A stretch of DNA of 64,000 nucleotides from Lentinus brumalis (lineage: Eukaryota; Basidiomycota; Agaricomycetes; Polyporales; Polyporaceae). The DNA lies in the NCBI GenBank assembly GCA_001792895.1, contig MARA01000005.1, positions 310,001-374,000 on the forward strand. The letters are read 5' to 3'. The notes below the pieces were generated by a model. The model saw nothing but the letters and a program-made list of their open reading frames with translations. It had not been told where the DNA came from and did not search any database. The position numbers were made by a program, and so were the translations under genes. This document shows, piece after piece, positions 48,987-59,666 of this stretch. The number at the start of each line of letters is the position of its first letter. Within the stretch, counting starts at the first letter, position 1.

Positions 48987-49457
48987 ATGCCCAGCCCGAG
49001 ACTCGCGAGATCGCTCTTCTCGGTCTTTGAACCACGCCCTGAGACGAGCCCAAGGCAAAACGCCCCACGCATGCGAGATGCAGAAACGCCAGCTTCAGAG
49101 ACCGAGGTGACTGTAAAGAGAAAACTTCCGTCCCGCGCGCGCAGTTCTTATACGTCCCCGCGCGGGTCCGTGCGTGCGAACCTCCCGCCTCCTGCCAATT
49201 TGGGAGAGGGCGCTTGCAGGAGGCGCACTGTATATAAGGCGGGAGGAGAAGTTTTGCGTCTCTCACGAAAGTTACACCTCGTTGATATTTGGGATCCTCT
49301 CTCTGTGTCTAGTTTCGACTGCGACGCGCTGGGGAGGTTCTTGAACTTTTGCGAGGGAGAGCAAACCCTCCATCTCAAGATCGTACCGACCTCATCACGT
49401 CGGGAGCGGCCCGTGTTGGAGTTACAGACTTCTGTGTTGGGGACGTCGTGTACGTAG
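48987..49457 (+). CDS. Doubtful open frame with internal TATA box
   Basis: A 156-codon open frame whose C-terminal third (WDPLSVSSFDCDALGRFLNF onward) looks more protein-like than the rest. A clear TATA element (TGTATATAAGG, about 49229-49239) lies inside it, so transcription may begin downstream and the N-terminal part may not be coding. No homology recognised. Confidence 0.25.
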   Translation: MPSPRLARSLFSVFEPRPETSPRQNAPRMRDAETPASETEVTVKRKLPSRARSSYTSPRGSVRANLPPPANLGEGACRRRTVYKAGGEVLRLSRKLHLVDIWDPLSVSSFDCDALGRFLNFCEGEQTLHLKIVPTSSRRERPVLELQTSVLGTSCT

Positions 49458-49570
49458 CCTGTATGTCGTGTCTTTTGCAATGCATCGTCTATCCAAGCCC
49501 TACTCTATATCCATTGTCTTCTGCTTGAAGAACCACCGTCGCTTTACGTGTATAAGCAACCGGGAAGAAA

Positions 49571-49881
49571 GACAACATGAGCAAGTATGCATTCGCCCTG
49601 TTGTCTACCGTCTGTCACAGAGCCCTGACGTCTGCACGCAGGCAGGTTTTAATCGTCTCACCCAGCATATCTCTTCATGAGAGCCAAGTCGTCCACTTCT
49701 CCGTCTTCCTGTGGATGACGTCCGAGATCGTCTTTGCGACGACACGCTCCGCCTGCACGGACGGGCGCAACTCGTCGAACCTACGCGTCGTCAGCCTCCA
49801 GAACGTCGATTCGAGCATGTCGAGTCTCGACTCACCGAAGGAAGCTATCCTGGGCCGTTCTAGTTGCAGACACCGGGGTCC
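49571..49881 (-). pseudogene. Duplicated last exon of the GDSL esterase gene
   Basis: This segment repeats 50038-50363 at high identity. It contains the whole last coding exon (RPSVQAERVVAKTISDVIH, then RKTEKWTTWLS and stop at 49675-49677), the intron before it, about 40 bp of the preceding exon, and the 3' flank starting ATGAGCAAGTATG. The copy ends inside that exon, so it cannot make an enzyme alone. It could act as an alternative 3' end for the gene at 50157, since its acceptor and stop are kept. Confidence 0.75.
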
Positions 49882-50156
49882 ATGTTTTCCGCATGGTGTC
49901 GTTCGTGTCCCCAGCAAGAGCAGTCGTGTCCCCAGATTACATCCATCTTTACGCACCCTCCTACCGTTGCCCATGTACGCTGCGGTTTCACGCGTATACG
50001 ACTCATGCGTGCGACACAAACGTTATCCGGAAAGAATGACAATATGAGCAAGTATGTATTCGTCCTGTCGTCTACTGCTGCCACGGAACACTGACACTGA
50101 CATCTGCACGCAGAGGTTTTGATCATCCCAGCACAACCCAGCATGCACATGCTCCT

Positions 50157-51350
50157 TCACGAGAGCCAAGTCGTCCACTTCTCAGTCTTCCTGTGGATGA
50201 CATCCGAGATCGCCTTTGCGACGATACGCTCCGCCTGCACGGACGGGTGCAACTCGTCGAACCTACGCGTCGTCAGCCTCCAGAACGCCGATTCGAGCGT
50301 GTCGACTCACCAAAGGAAGCTGTCCTGGTCCGTTCCGGTCGCGTCCGTGCAGACACCGGGGTCGCTCGTGCTCTCGTTCAGTTCGAAGACGCAAGCATGC
50401 ACGGCCCCGGTGACGTTGAGCGGCGCCGTGCCGTTCAGGTAGAGCTGAGGGCGCGCGAACATATCCGCGAAGAGGGAATGCGAGTCGAACAGGCCTGCAC
50501 GAAGATCCAGTGGTGAGTGTTCATACAAGCTCGACCGACACTGATTCTCACCGATATGTGCGCCGTGCAGGGTTGGTGCCAAAGCTTGAAGCATCAGCTT
50601 AGCGATCTCGTTTCCGGAGGTGGTCAGCTCGGTCATGAAGACGCTCCACTCAGTGGTGTTGCGCTGCGCGGTCCAGTACCGGCTCGGATACGAGTCCGCC
50701 GAATAGAGCGGCGTCGTTTGCAGCGGGATCATCTGTCGGTACTGGTGAGTCGCTGTCCTTTCCACTGCTCGAGAGAGTCAAGGCTACGTGGCCGACACTC
50801 ACGTTCTGGAAGATGAAGTTTCTCGCTCCCGACGCGTACAGAACCTTGACCCAGTTCACGGCACACGCGACGGTGTCCACGATCGTCACCCCTGGCGTCT
50901 GGTGGCCAGTCAGGAGGGCGCCCGCCCCGACGTCGTTCGTCCCGATCCAAAGCGTGTAGATCGTCTCCTCGGGCTTTAGCTTGAGCGAGCCGTTCGCCTT
51001 CTCGGCGAAGAAGGTCGGGAGCTGGCTCTCGAAGACGGACGGGAACGGCCGCGCGGTCAGATTGTTCGAGCACGTCGCGCCCGACTTGGCGAACGGGAAC
51101 AGGTTGAAGTTGCCGTCTTTGGCCGCAAAGACGGGCCACATGATGCCTCCATCGGCGTGTCCATCCTATGAGGAATCAGAGGTGAGCACAGTGAACGCCT
51201 GGGATGCCTATGTGCGGCACTCACGACGTCCGTGTAGGAGTCCCCGAACGTGACGAGGTTCTTGATCTGGCCGGGCAAAGGACCAGCGGCGAGTGCCGAG
51301 AGCGCGACGCTCCCAGCGAGCAGAACAGCAGCGAGCAATCCAGCGGCCAT
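50157..51350 (-). CDS. Secreted GDSL (SGNH) esterase, CE16-like, copy 1
   Basis: Exons 51350-51225, 51165-50813, 50732-50552, 50504-50311 and 50262-50157 give 319 residues. An Ala/Leu-rich signal peptide leads to block I, LVTFGDSYTDV (catalytic Ser in GDS). Block III is LWIGTNDVGAG (Asn of GxND) and block V is FDELHPSVQAER (catalytic Asp and His). These mark an SGNH hydrolase. The layout with RYWTAQRNTTEW resembles fungal CE16-type acetylesterases, which remove acetyl groups from hemicellulose oligosaccharides. Substrate is inference. Several N-glycosylation sites (NGS, NGT, NVT) fit secretion. The gene at 52650 is a close tandem paralogue, and a copy of this gene's last exon lies just downstream. 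Confidence 0.9.
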
Positions 51351-51412
51351 CTCGAAGAGCTGAGAGGAGATGTAGAGACGATGTGGTCTGCATTCTCCTG
51401 GTCCGCTGGCCG

Positions 51413-51424
51413 GCATATATACTA
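51413..51424 (-). promoter_or_regulatory. TATA box of GDSL copy 1
   Basis: The minus strand reads AGTATATATGCC about 65 bp upstream of the start codon. The paralogue has a near-identical element at a similar distance. Confidence 0.6.
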
Positions 51425-52649
51425 CTCGGTGAGGGCAGCTATTTTCTGCGCGTACACGATGCATCATCTGACCGCGCCTCGGATGCCCGCAGGAGCGCGA
51501 AATGCGACCGGTCTTCTTGATGAGGATGTTCTCAGTCCGCCTTAGGGGCGTCGCATGGGCCTCTGGTCCGCCTGACGGTCTCCGAGCACTGTCGAAGCTG
51601 CGCCCGAAGTTTCACCTGGTCTTCTGACGAGGAAAAGAAGTCGCGACGCGGACTGTCACGGAGCGCGTGCTGACGTCACGCGTGTCCGTGACTGGGGAAC
51701 GGCCCCTTCGACACGATCCCCAACAGTTTCCTCTCGCCTCGACTACTTGTGAGTAATCAGAACAACCAAAACTGTTGACACACCAGACTAATGTGACGCA
51801 TCTGTAAGTACACACTGTCCTGAATATCCCGCACCGTTCCTGCACAAGCGGTGGACAACGTACGAATCAATTGCCAGGCAAGCCGCCGCCTCCCGTAGAA
51901 TTACGTGCGCCATATGTCGATAGTGAGATTTCTGGGTCTCTTGGGTTTGTGAGCGTGCCGCATCGGGGCTCTAATCGGTACCGCCTCCGCGCCGTTGGAA
52001 GTCGCGGTCTGCATGGTACGCACACCTTCTGCATGACCGATCTGTCTCTGTCTGACCGTTCGTTGAATGAAGTTCTAGTACACGCAGATCGGTATCTGGC
52101 TTGGTTACCTACCTGTGCCAGCCAGGAATCGCTCTCGGGCCGACTGGAAGGAGCCACGGAGACCCACGGGTGCACTGTGTTATACAGTAGTATCCCGCAT
52201 ACTCGTGAACCCCGTGTCGTCGCCGCGGTTCCCGTGATGGGCTGCACTTGAGCGAAACTATCGTCGCATAGCTCCTTAGTATGGACGCCATCAAGTGCTT
52301 TTGCAGACCAGGGCCCGGGAGTGCCGCGTTCATCCGGTGCCGGCAGCCACGTTGTCACCTCGAGGTACGTCTCTCGAGGTACGTCTCTCGAATACGATCA
52401 TGGACTAAACAGCACATCACTTGACGCGACTTCGCAACTTCAATATAGATTTCTACGCCTCGCCCGCTGACGGTGCAGGTCGTGCACACGAAGCCCCAGG
52501 ACCCGTGCAAGATTCCGCCATCGAACACATTCTGCTCGCAGCACAGTGCTAAGATCTGCAGTGAAGAGACAAGAGGTTGGTACATGAATATTTCGGCCAC
52601 GCGGGTCCGCCATGTTTTGACGTTTTGGTCTTGATTAGCAGGAACATGT
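51425..52649. other. Spacer between the two GDSL genes
   Basis: About 1.2 kb. Opposite-strand frames are open around 51870-52350, and the minus-strand one reads protein-like in part (VCGILLYNTVHPWVSVAPSS), but no gene could be built. A 14-bp direct repeat, AGGTACGTCTCTCG, occurs twice at about 52361-52392. Confidence 0.35.
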
Positions 52650-53781
52650 TCACGAGAACCATGTGATCCATTTCTCCGTCTTCCTGTGAACGGCATCCGA
52701 GATCGCCTTCGCGACCACCCTGTCAGCCTGCACCGACGGATGGAGTTCGTCGTACCTATGCCCTGTCATCAACCGAATGAACGTATCCGACAACGCGTCA
52801 CTCACCAGAGAAAGCTGTCCTGGTCTGTTCCCACGGCGTCCGTGCAGACTCCCGGGTCAGTGGTGCTTTCGTTCAGCTCGAAGACGCAAGCGTGCACCGC
52901 TCCATTCACGTTCAGCGGCGCGGTGCCATTGAAGTAGAGTTGAGGACGAGCGAACATGTCCGCGAAGAGCGCATGCGAGTCGAACAGACCTATGCGAACA
53001 TTGGTAAGCCCTGCCGAGTCTCATTGCCAGGTCTTTTTCTCACCAATGTGCGCGCCGTGCAGAGTTGGTGCTAGAGACCGGAGCATCAGCTCAGCGATTG
53101 CGTTACCGGAGGTGGTGAGCTCCTTGATGAACACGTTCCACTCGGTCGTGTTGCGCTGTGCGGTCCAGTACCGGTTTGGATACGAATCCTTCGCGTACAA
53201 TGGCGCTGTCTCGAGCGGGACCATCTGTGATGTTGGTGAGTGCTCCGCCGTAGACCTGGTGATGGCGGACTTACGTTCTGGAAGATGAAGTTCCTCGCGC
53301 CCGAGTCGTACAAGACCTGCAACCAATTCACAGCACACGCGGTTGTATTGACGACGGTCGCTCCGACGGTCTGGCCCATCAGGAGGCCATGCACGCCGAC
53401 GTCGTTCGTCCCGATCCAGAGCGTGTTTATCGTCTCCTTCGGGTCGAGCTTGAGGGAGCCATTCGCAGTCTTGTCGAAATATGTGGGAAGTTGGCTCGCG
53501 AAGACGGACGAACACGTCGCGCCCGATATGGCGAACGGAAAGAGGGTGAAGTTACCCTCCTCTGCGGCGAAGACGGGCCACATGATGCCGCCGTCGGCGT
53601 GTCGATCCTGGTATACAGGTGAGTACCACCGCTTGACGACTTACAGGCCAGTCAATACGATACTCACGACGTCCGTGTATGAGTCCCCAAAAGTGACAAG
53701 GTTATTGATTTGCCCAGGGGAAGGCCCAGCCGCGATGGCCGAGGCTGCGAGAAGCAATGCTGTCAGAAGGCGAGTGGCCAT
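52650..53781 (-). CDS. Secreted GDSL (SGNH) esterase, CE16-like, copy 2
   Basis: Exons 53781-53668, 53607-53275, 53224-53044, 52989-52806 and 52755-52650 give 305 residues, with the same intron positions as copy 1. Signal peptide, block I LVTFGDSYTDV, block III LWIGTNDVGVHG and block V YDELHPSVQADR are present, so the catalytic Ser, Asn, Asp and His are intact. Compared with copy 1 it lacks a short stretch after GATCS (copy 1 has SNNLTARPFP there). Same inferred activity. The tandem arrangement, shared intron positions and similar promoters show local duplication. Confidence 0.9.
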
Positions 53782-53837
53782 CTTGCACTTCGAGCTGAAG
53801 ACCGGGGATGCTGTGGTTGCAGTGGTCTGCAGGTCGG

Positions 53838-53847
53838 AGTATATATG
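53838..53847 (-). promoter_or_regulatory. TATA box of GDSL copy 2
   Basis: The minus strand reads GCATATATACTCC about 60 bp upstream of the start codon at 53781. Confidence 0.6.
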
Positions 53848-54623
53848 CACGGTGCGGGCTTGAGTTCTGAAGAGTATGTGATGCATCATCTGACCGACTC
53901 ACGGTACCCGCAGAAGCACCAGTATCACATAGAAGCTCGCCGTGCCGGCCTCTATGGCTGTCACGCATGACCGTTCTCTGCGGTCCATGCTGTGTGCGGG
54001 CCGTGTGGTTGTGTAGCAGTCAGCCTACTGTTCTGACGCGGACAGTACGTGCTCTATTTTGTCAAGGAGTATGCCTGCTGACGTCGTGTTCGTTTGTCCC
54101 TCGTAGCCAGTTCATCTACTTGCCGTCCGCGCAATACAGTAATTTCAAAGAGAGTTCGTGACTGCTGTTTGAAGCGGTGCCGGATGATGCTTCAAGGCGG
54201 AATAATTATCACAGGCGAGAAGGCGACGAGTGTGCGAGGAGGTGAGGAATTTTCCGAAGCTGTCGCGGAGCAAAGAGGGGTGTTGATATCCAGAATAATT
54301 AGATGGAGGGCGCGTTCGATGCGCATTAATTCATACATGTGGATTGTACTACTACATGTGAGCCTTGAGGGCAGAGCAAGTGGGGAGGCGGTGAGCGGGT
54401 ATGAGATTGTTGTTATGAGCGTGTCTGGCCAACTGACTGAAGCCATCCAGACGAACGTTGGTGTCCTAGAGGTACTTCTCAAAGCACGTGGATATCTATC
54501 ATCTACTACTTGCACCGGTCAACGCCGTGGTTCTAGCAACAACCTTACACAAGCGCCGAGGCCACGTCGCACGCTGCAGCATCGCTGCTCCCGCACCGCT
54601 CAGCTACCTACTGAACGTTTTCG
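53848..54623. other. Divergent intergenic region between GDSL copy 2 and the helicase
   Basis: No supported gene. It serves as the 5' region for both flanking genes. Confidence 0.4.
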
Positions 54624-57042
54624 ATGTTAGCTCGCAGTGTCACTCCTCAACTCGTTCCTCGTGCTGTTAGATCTACCGGCGCAAACATTCCCTGGAGATA
54701 TTATCGTACTAAGGCGACGAATGCACACTGCCCTATCGTTCTGAGGCCTTATCAAAGGGACTGCATCAAGACCTGTTTGGAAGAGCTCGCGAAGCGTCCT
54801 AGGAGAATAGGCGTCTCTCTTCCTACCGGCTCCGGGAAAACCACCATCTTCCTCCATTTGCTGGAAAGTTTGCCCTCGCCAGCAGCCCATCCCGATGCCA
54901 CTAGAACACTTGTGATCGTGAGCAGTGTCGAACTCGCACAGCAGACGGCGGAGCAAGCACGGAGGCTCTTCCCACACTGGACGGTCGAGATAGAACAGGG
55001 TGAAGAGAAGGCGACAGGACTGGCGGATTTGTGAGTCCCATGCACCTCCGTGTTCGTTTATGGGGTCGTGACTTACCCGGAAATTGGCAGCACTGTGGCG
55101 ACTATACAAACTCTCTCCAGACCTGGCAGATTGCGCAAGTTCAACGTGCGACTCACGAAGGCAATCATCGTCGATGAGGCTCATCATGCTGCAGCTGATT
55201 CGTGAGTCACCAAGTGACCCGTCTGCCGCCCGGTAGAACGCTCATTTCGCCCCAGTTATCGATACGTTCTCGCGCATTTCAATTGTGCTATTGATCCGCC
55301 AGACGGCCAGAAGTTTGTGTCACCCGTTGGAGGGCACCAAGTACCAATCATCGAATTCTCGGCAACGTTCAGCCGCTTTGATGGCCTCGCGCTTGCTTCC
55401 GTGTTCGAGGACATCGTGTATCATCTAGATGTGGTGGAGCTGACGCGCCAAGGGTGGTTCGTACAACAGTGTCACCTTGCCTGATCTAGTTGGTCCGCGC
55501 AGGCTCTGCAATCTGCGCTTCACTACTGTTCAAGCGAAGATGGGCCTTGGTCAAGTTAGCGTCAACAAGCGCACTGGGGATTTCCACGAAGAGCCACTGG
55601 CCCATGTGCTCAATACCGATGCGATGGTCGAACTCGTTGTCCGCGCATGGAAAGAGAAAGCATGTGAGTTCTTCTATCGATTCGAGAGAAAAGCATCGCT
55701 GAACACAGTACGCAGCGCACCGCAAGTCTACCGTGGTTTTCTGCGCGAACCTTGCCCATGTCGCCAAAGTCACGGAAGCGTTTTGTGCAGCAGGTGTGGA
55801 CGCACGCGCCGTCAGCAGTAAGACTCCGGCAGCCCGGCGTGCCGCTTTGGTGGCAGACTTCAAGGCTGGCAAGTTCCCTGTTCTGGTAAACTGCAGTACG
55901 AACGAGTGCTGTCACAGTCTGCTTGAGGAGCTGACATGACTAAGTATTTTCACTGAAGGAACAGTCATATCTGCAGGCACTTCGTACTTATCGCTGTTGC
56001 AGGTGGGTCGTGGGATGCGACAATCCCCTCAGACCGGCAAGGAAGACTGTCTCGTCATCGACTTCGCAGACACTAAATGCCACGTTGCCGGTCTACTGTC
56101 CGCTCCCAAGTTCTTTGGAAAAGACCCCGCTGAGCTGGATCGTCAAAGGTCGCCTAACCTTCAGGTCGGGGCGATGGCAAGGTCTGAGACTGACCTACGA
56201 CTTGAAGATCTGCGCCGCGCGGGGCGCATCCCCGTTGTCGTATACGTCGATGAAGCCGACCCATTCGACCTTCCAGACCAGGCTTCTGGCGACTCGCAGC
56301 TGCGAGCTCTTAGCTGGAACAATTGGCTTTACTGTGGAGAAGGTCCCGGTTTCTACGTGCTCGAAACTCCATCCGGGGGAACGTTCAGTGTCTCACCCGT
56401 CTCGACCGATGACGGCGGTACGTTCGCCCTGATCTCTCCGTCAGACGCAAACATATTGACAACTTGCTGCACAGTCGTTGAGTATGTTGCGCAATACTCT
56501 CCCTACCAACATGCGACAAAAGACATATCGACAAACTCTACGCTTGGCGAAGCAATCCGTCAGTGCGACAACCTCGCTGTCCAGTACATGGGTGCGGAGT
56601 ATGACGTTCTACTGCGCGCGGCACCTTCGCGCTGGGAGCCTGCTTCCGACACACGGAAGACGTTTATTCGTGAGCGGCTGCATGACTATGCCAAGCTGCG
56701 TGAGAGGGACGGAAAGCCGTTGTCTGGCAGCAATCATATGCAAGAAATCGAGGAGATGACGAACGGAACAGCAGAGAACATTGTCTCCCGCATCTCTCAC
56801 CATGCTCCTACTTGGAAGGTATGTCATCACAATTGCACGCAAGTGAGATCGTACTTGAGCTAACTTCACTGGGCTAGGAGTACTACGAGAAGGAACTCCT
56901 GAAGGGACGACAGGACAACGAGCCAGTCAAACAGAGTTTGAACGACCACTTCGACTGGAACGTGGATGAAGATGATGAGGACTCTATGTGGGACTATTAC
57001 GAGGACGAGGACCGGCCTAGGCGTGTTTGCTGGATTCAGTAG
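54624..57042 (+). CDS. Irc3-like mitochondrial DEAD/DEAH helicase, possibly defective
   Basis: The N-terminus is basic and amphipathic (MLARSVTPQLVPRAVRSTG), as in mitochondrial targeting. Motifs run in order: Q-like RPYQRDCI, Walker A SLPTGSGKTT, IVSSVELAQQT, ATIQTLS, DEAHH (IIVDEAHHAA), SAT in EFSATFSRFDG, STVVFCANLAH, motif V remnant FTEGT and motif VI VGRGMRQSP. The order matches yeast Irc3, a mitochondrial branch-migration helicase. Exons are 54624-55030, 55091-55201, 55256-55456, 55503-55663, 55716 to about 55894, a segment to 56818, and 56878-57042. Between FTEGT and VGRGM the expected PNID...ARPT...QM stretch is missing, and a frame-consistent splice at about 55894-55945 is not available. 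The acidic C-terminus overlaps the opposite-strand pseudogene by 26 bp. Confidence 0.75.
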
Positions 57043-57989
57043 ACATGCATCCCCTGACGTGCATCGCACAACCAAGGTCAACCGGGGAATAGACGAGCCA
57101 CTTTTGGAGGTCCGTATCCAGGAGGGGTGTGAACGACTCGGAGCCCGCGAGCCCGACGATGGCAGTGAACGGGGAGTACGTGCTGCTCTGAACGAAGACC
57201 GACTGGAACGTGAAACGGGGCGAAGTGCACACGTACGTCTGTATGTCGAAGAATGCGATAGCTATACATGAGCTGCATTCCGGCGCTGTATTGTAGAGCA
57301 GGATCAGGAGAAGCCGGGGAAGAGCTCCTACGGGCGTACTGCTCGCGAGCAGCTCAGGGTTGGTCGTCGGCTCTGGACCGAGATCTGATGGAAGTAAGGA
57401 GATGGGGCAGTCGACTGAGGAAATGTTGCTGGGGACACTAACGGGGACGATGGAAGACTGGGGGGCGGCTCCCGTGAGCACGACCCATGTGCGAGGAAGG
57501 CGTAGTGGAACATGACTATGCGGATGGGTTGGAGTCGGTGTACGCTGTATTGTATGCCGTAGGTGAGGGCTGTGTCTTGTCACCAGTGGCACTCGTCGAA
57601 GGCACTTATAGGTTCGCCCGTATAGCGGTCCTTGAGTCCTACATACGTGCCGCAGGGGCGGATCTTGAAACCTTCGCGCGATATTGGTGTGTTCGTGTAC
57701 TGACCTTCCTTCGAGAAGAACAGGTGGAAAAACCAACAGGTACATGTGTAACCACCAGAGACCTAGCACAAATAACGCGTCTGTTGATCTGGTCGGACGG
57801 AAGGGCGCCGGGGATGACCACCTTGATAGTCAAGATGTCGACTTGATCGTACGTACACATGTGTCGTCGTAGTACTCGTACTCTCCGTGTAATCGTGCGC
57901 AGAAAGGACAGCAACACCGCTGCCACAATTGTGTATCTCACAGGACGCCACTGATTGGGAGCGGCTCAGTAGAGAGCTATGATGGCCAT
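57017..57989 (-). pseudogene. Decayed membrane-protein gene
   Basis: Protein-like segments chain along the minus strand but are broken. MAIIALY meets a TGA (57965-57967), after which AAPNQWRPVRYTIVAAVLLS continues in the same frame. Later LGLWWLHMYLLV shifts frame at an A5/T5 run (57728-57732) into FFHLFFSKEGQYTNTPIS and IRPCGTYVGLKDRYTGEP. DECHW is followed by a TGA (57580-57582) and then QDTALTYGIQYSV in the same frame. A further shift at a G6/C6 run (57460-57465) leads into the long C-terminal part (CPISLLPSDLGPEP, LPRLLLILLYNTAPECSSC, SSTYSPFTAIVGLAGSESF). The family is not recognised. It has at least one or two membrane helices. Confidence 0.6.
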
Positions 57990-58275
57990 TGTTAGCTGTG
58001 AGCCATTGGCCCATGGCCTTCGCCGGCGGCTTTGTGTCGTGGTTCAAAGACGCGCCATAGAAACCCGCTGGTGGCCGAGACAAATGAGAGTGGCAAGAAC
58101 CCCCCTTTCAACATTGATTGCTTTACAGCCGGGCAATCAATTGCGAATTCCTTCGCTGGCGCTTTGGCAGTGTGGCCGCGAGGTACTTAACACCTCGCGG
58201 ACGTTCGCATAATAGACATCCCTTCGTCGCTACCCTCGACTCTCCCACCACAGCCATAACTTTGCCGTGCCTGCC

Positions 58276-58887
58276 ATGTCGAGCAGCTCCCGCAGCCGCA
58301 CCACGCAGCGCGAGCGACACGTCCTTCGGACCGAGGCATCTACACCGCATCTACGCCAAAGCGACCGGCCAGCGCTCCTTGGACAGCCCAAAGCAGCTGG
58401 ACTGTCCCTGAAGAAGCTCCTGACATGCCCCGGTGACCAGCTACGAGGCGACATCGCGAACTTCGACGAGCCGGTTCATCGCCAAATCGACACGCCATAT
58501 CTCATATTAAGACTGAACGTGACTGTGGGTGTAGCGCAGACTCCCCGCACATAGACATGCTAACCACCCATTTAAGTGGCCCGGGCATTCGACGCCCGAG
58601 ATAGAAGCATCCAAACGCTTGCAGCAGGATGGATGCCACTGCCTCGGACAACTTGCCGTTGAGGTCGCGAAAGAGTGCCAAGATACCATCAAAGTACGGG
58701 TCCTTTCTTGCAGTATGAGATGCATTGCCACTCACCAAAATCTCAGGGCTTTCTCTTGACGCCGTCAGTCGCAGCGAAGCGGGTGTTCGAAGTCGAGAAC
58801 TTGACTCTAGTCGCGTTGTATTACGTCGAGGAACCGGGTGGCCTTGGCACTTATTATGCGGACGTTGAGTCTACTGTCCGTGAGTAG
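58276..58887 (+). CDS. Small hypothetical protein (166 residues)
   Basis: Three exons, 58276-58518, 58577-58693 and 58747-58887, join in frame and sum to 501 nt including the stop. The N-terminus is Ser/Arg-rich. Then come LRGDIANFDEPVHRQIDTPY, LILRLNWPGHSTPEIEASKR, a helical QLAVEVAKECQDTIK and FLLTPSVAAKRVFEVENLTL. No signal peptide or known catalytic motif is visible. The last codons (STVRE then TAG) coincide with a possible GTGAGT donor, so the gene could continue into 58.9-59.4 kb. Not recognised. Confidence 0.6.
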
Positions 58888-59666
58888 GACGTCACATATC
58901 TGGGGAATGCAGTTTTCAGACCCTCCGCTCGTCTCAGAAAACGAGATATTGCCCGTTGAATGATTCCTTGGTAATGCTGGCAACACTCAGTGTTTTTCCG
59001 CGAACCAACGTGGCAACGAGTGTCTTGATTCGACGCGGTTAGTCTGTCTGTCCCTAAAAAGCATACCCAGATCATCGTAGCGCGGCATACCATAACAGGA
59101 TATAGATTACAATGCGAGTTGACGGTGATGTTCATGGTTTAGAGGAGGGTGGCGTGTGGCGCTTATGCATCGGCTGTTACCGGACTTTATCGGACTCCTC
59201 GAAAACACTGCCACTGGCACACCGTCCGTGTCCTCGAACTCTGACCTGCAGCAAGTCTCACCGCCGGCGCCGTGATCCCATCGTCGTGGCACAAAATCAA
59301 TCCTTTCGTCGCTCTTCCTCTTCATCATCTCCTAGCAACACAGCTACTGCCAGCTGCAACTTGAAGTTGTCTAAGTATCTACACCTACGCTATGGTGCAG
59401 GCGAGGCTCTGAATTCCCCAAGGCATGTCGTTCTGATGACGCGTTCGGACCTCACGTACTGATCTCGTCATCATAGCCGCGCAGCCATTCTTCATGCAGA
59501 TGTGTTGTCTCGCGAGAAGAGCCCTCAATGCCTATTAACATTATTCGAGCATGCAAGAGAGGCGGTCGGCGTCACGAGACAAGGAACGATTGGACTACAT
59601 CACGTATGGTACCATCAAGGTCAGCTACCACGGAAGCGACTATCGAGCCATACTTGCATTCCGAGC
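58888..59666. other. Intergenic region or possible further exons
   Basis: An open frame at 59112-59462 is Ser/Arg-rich with a short Cys motif (RLCIGCYRTL) but has no splice link I could confirm. Otherwise nothing is seen. Confidence 0.3.
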
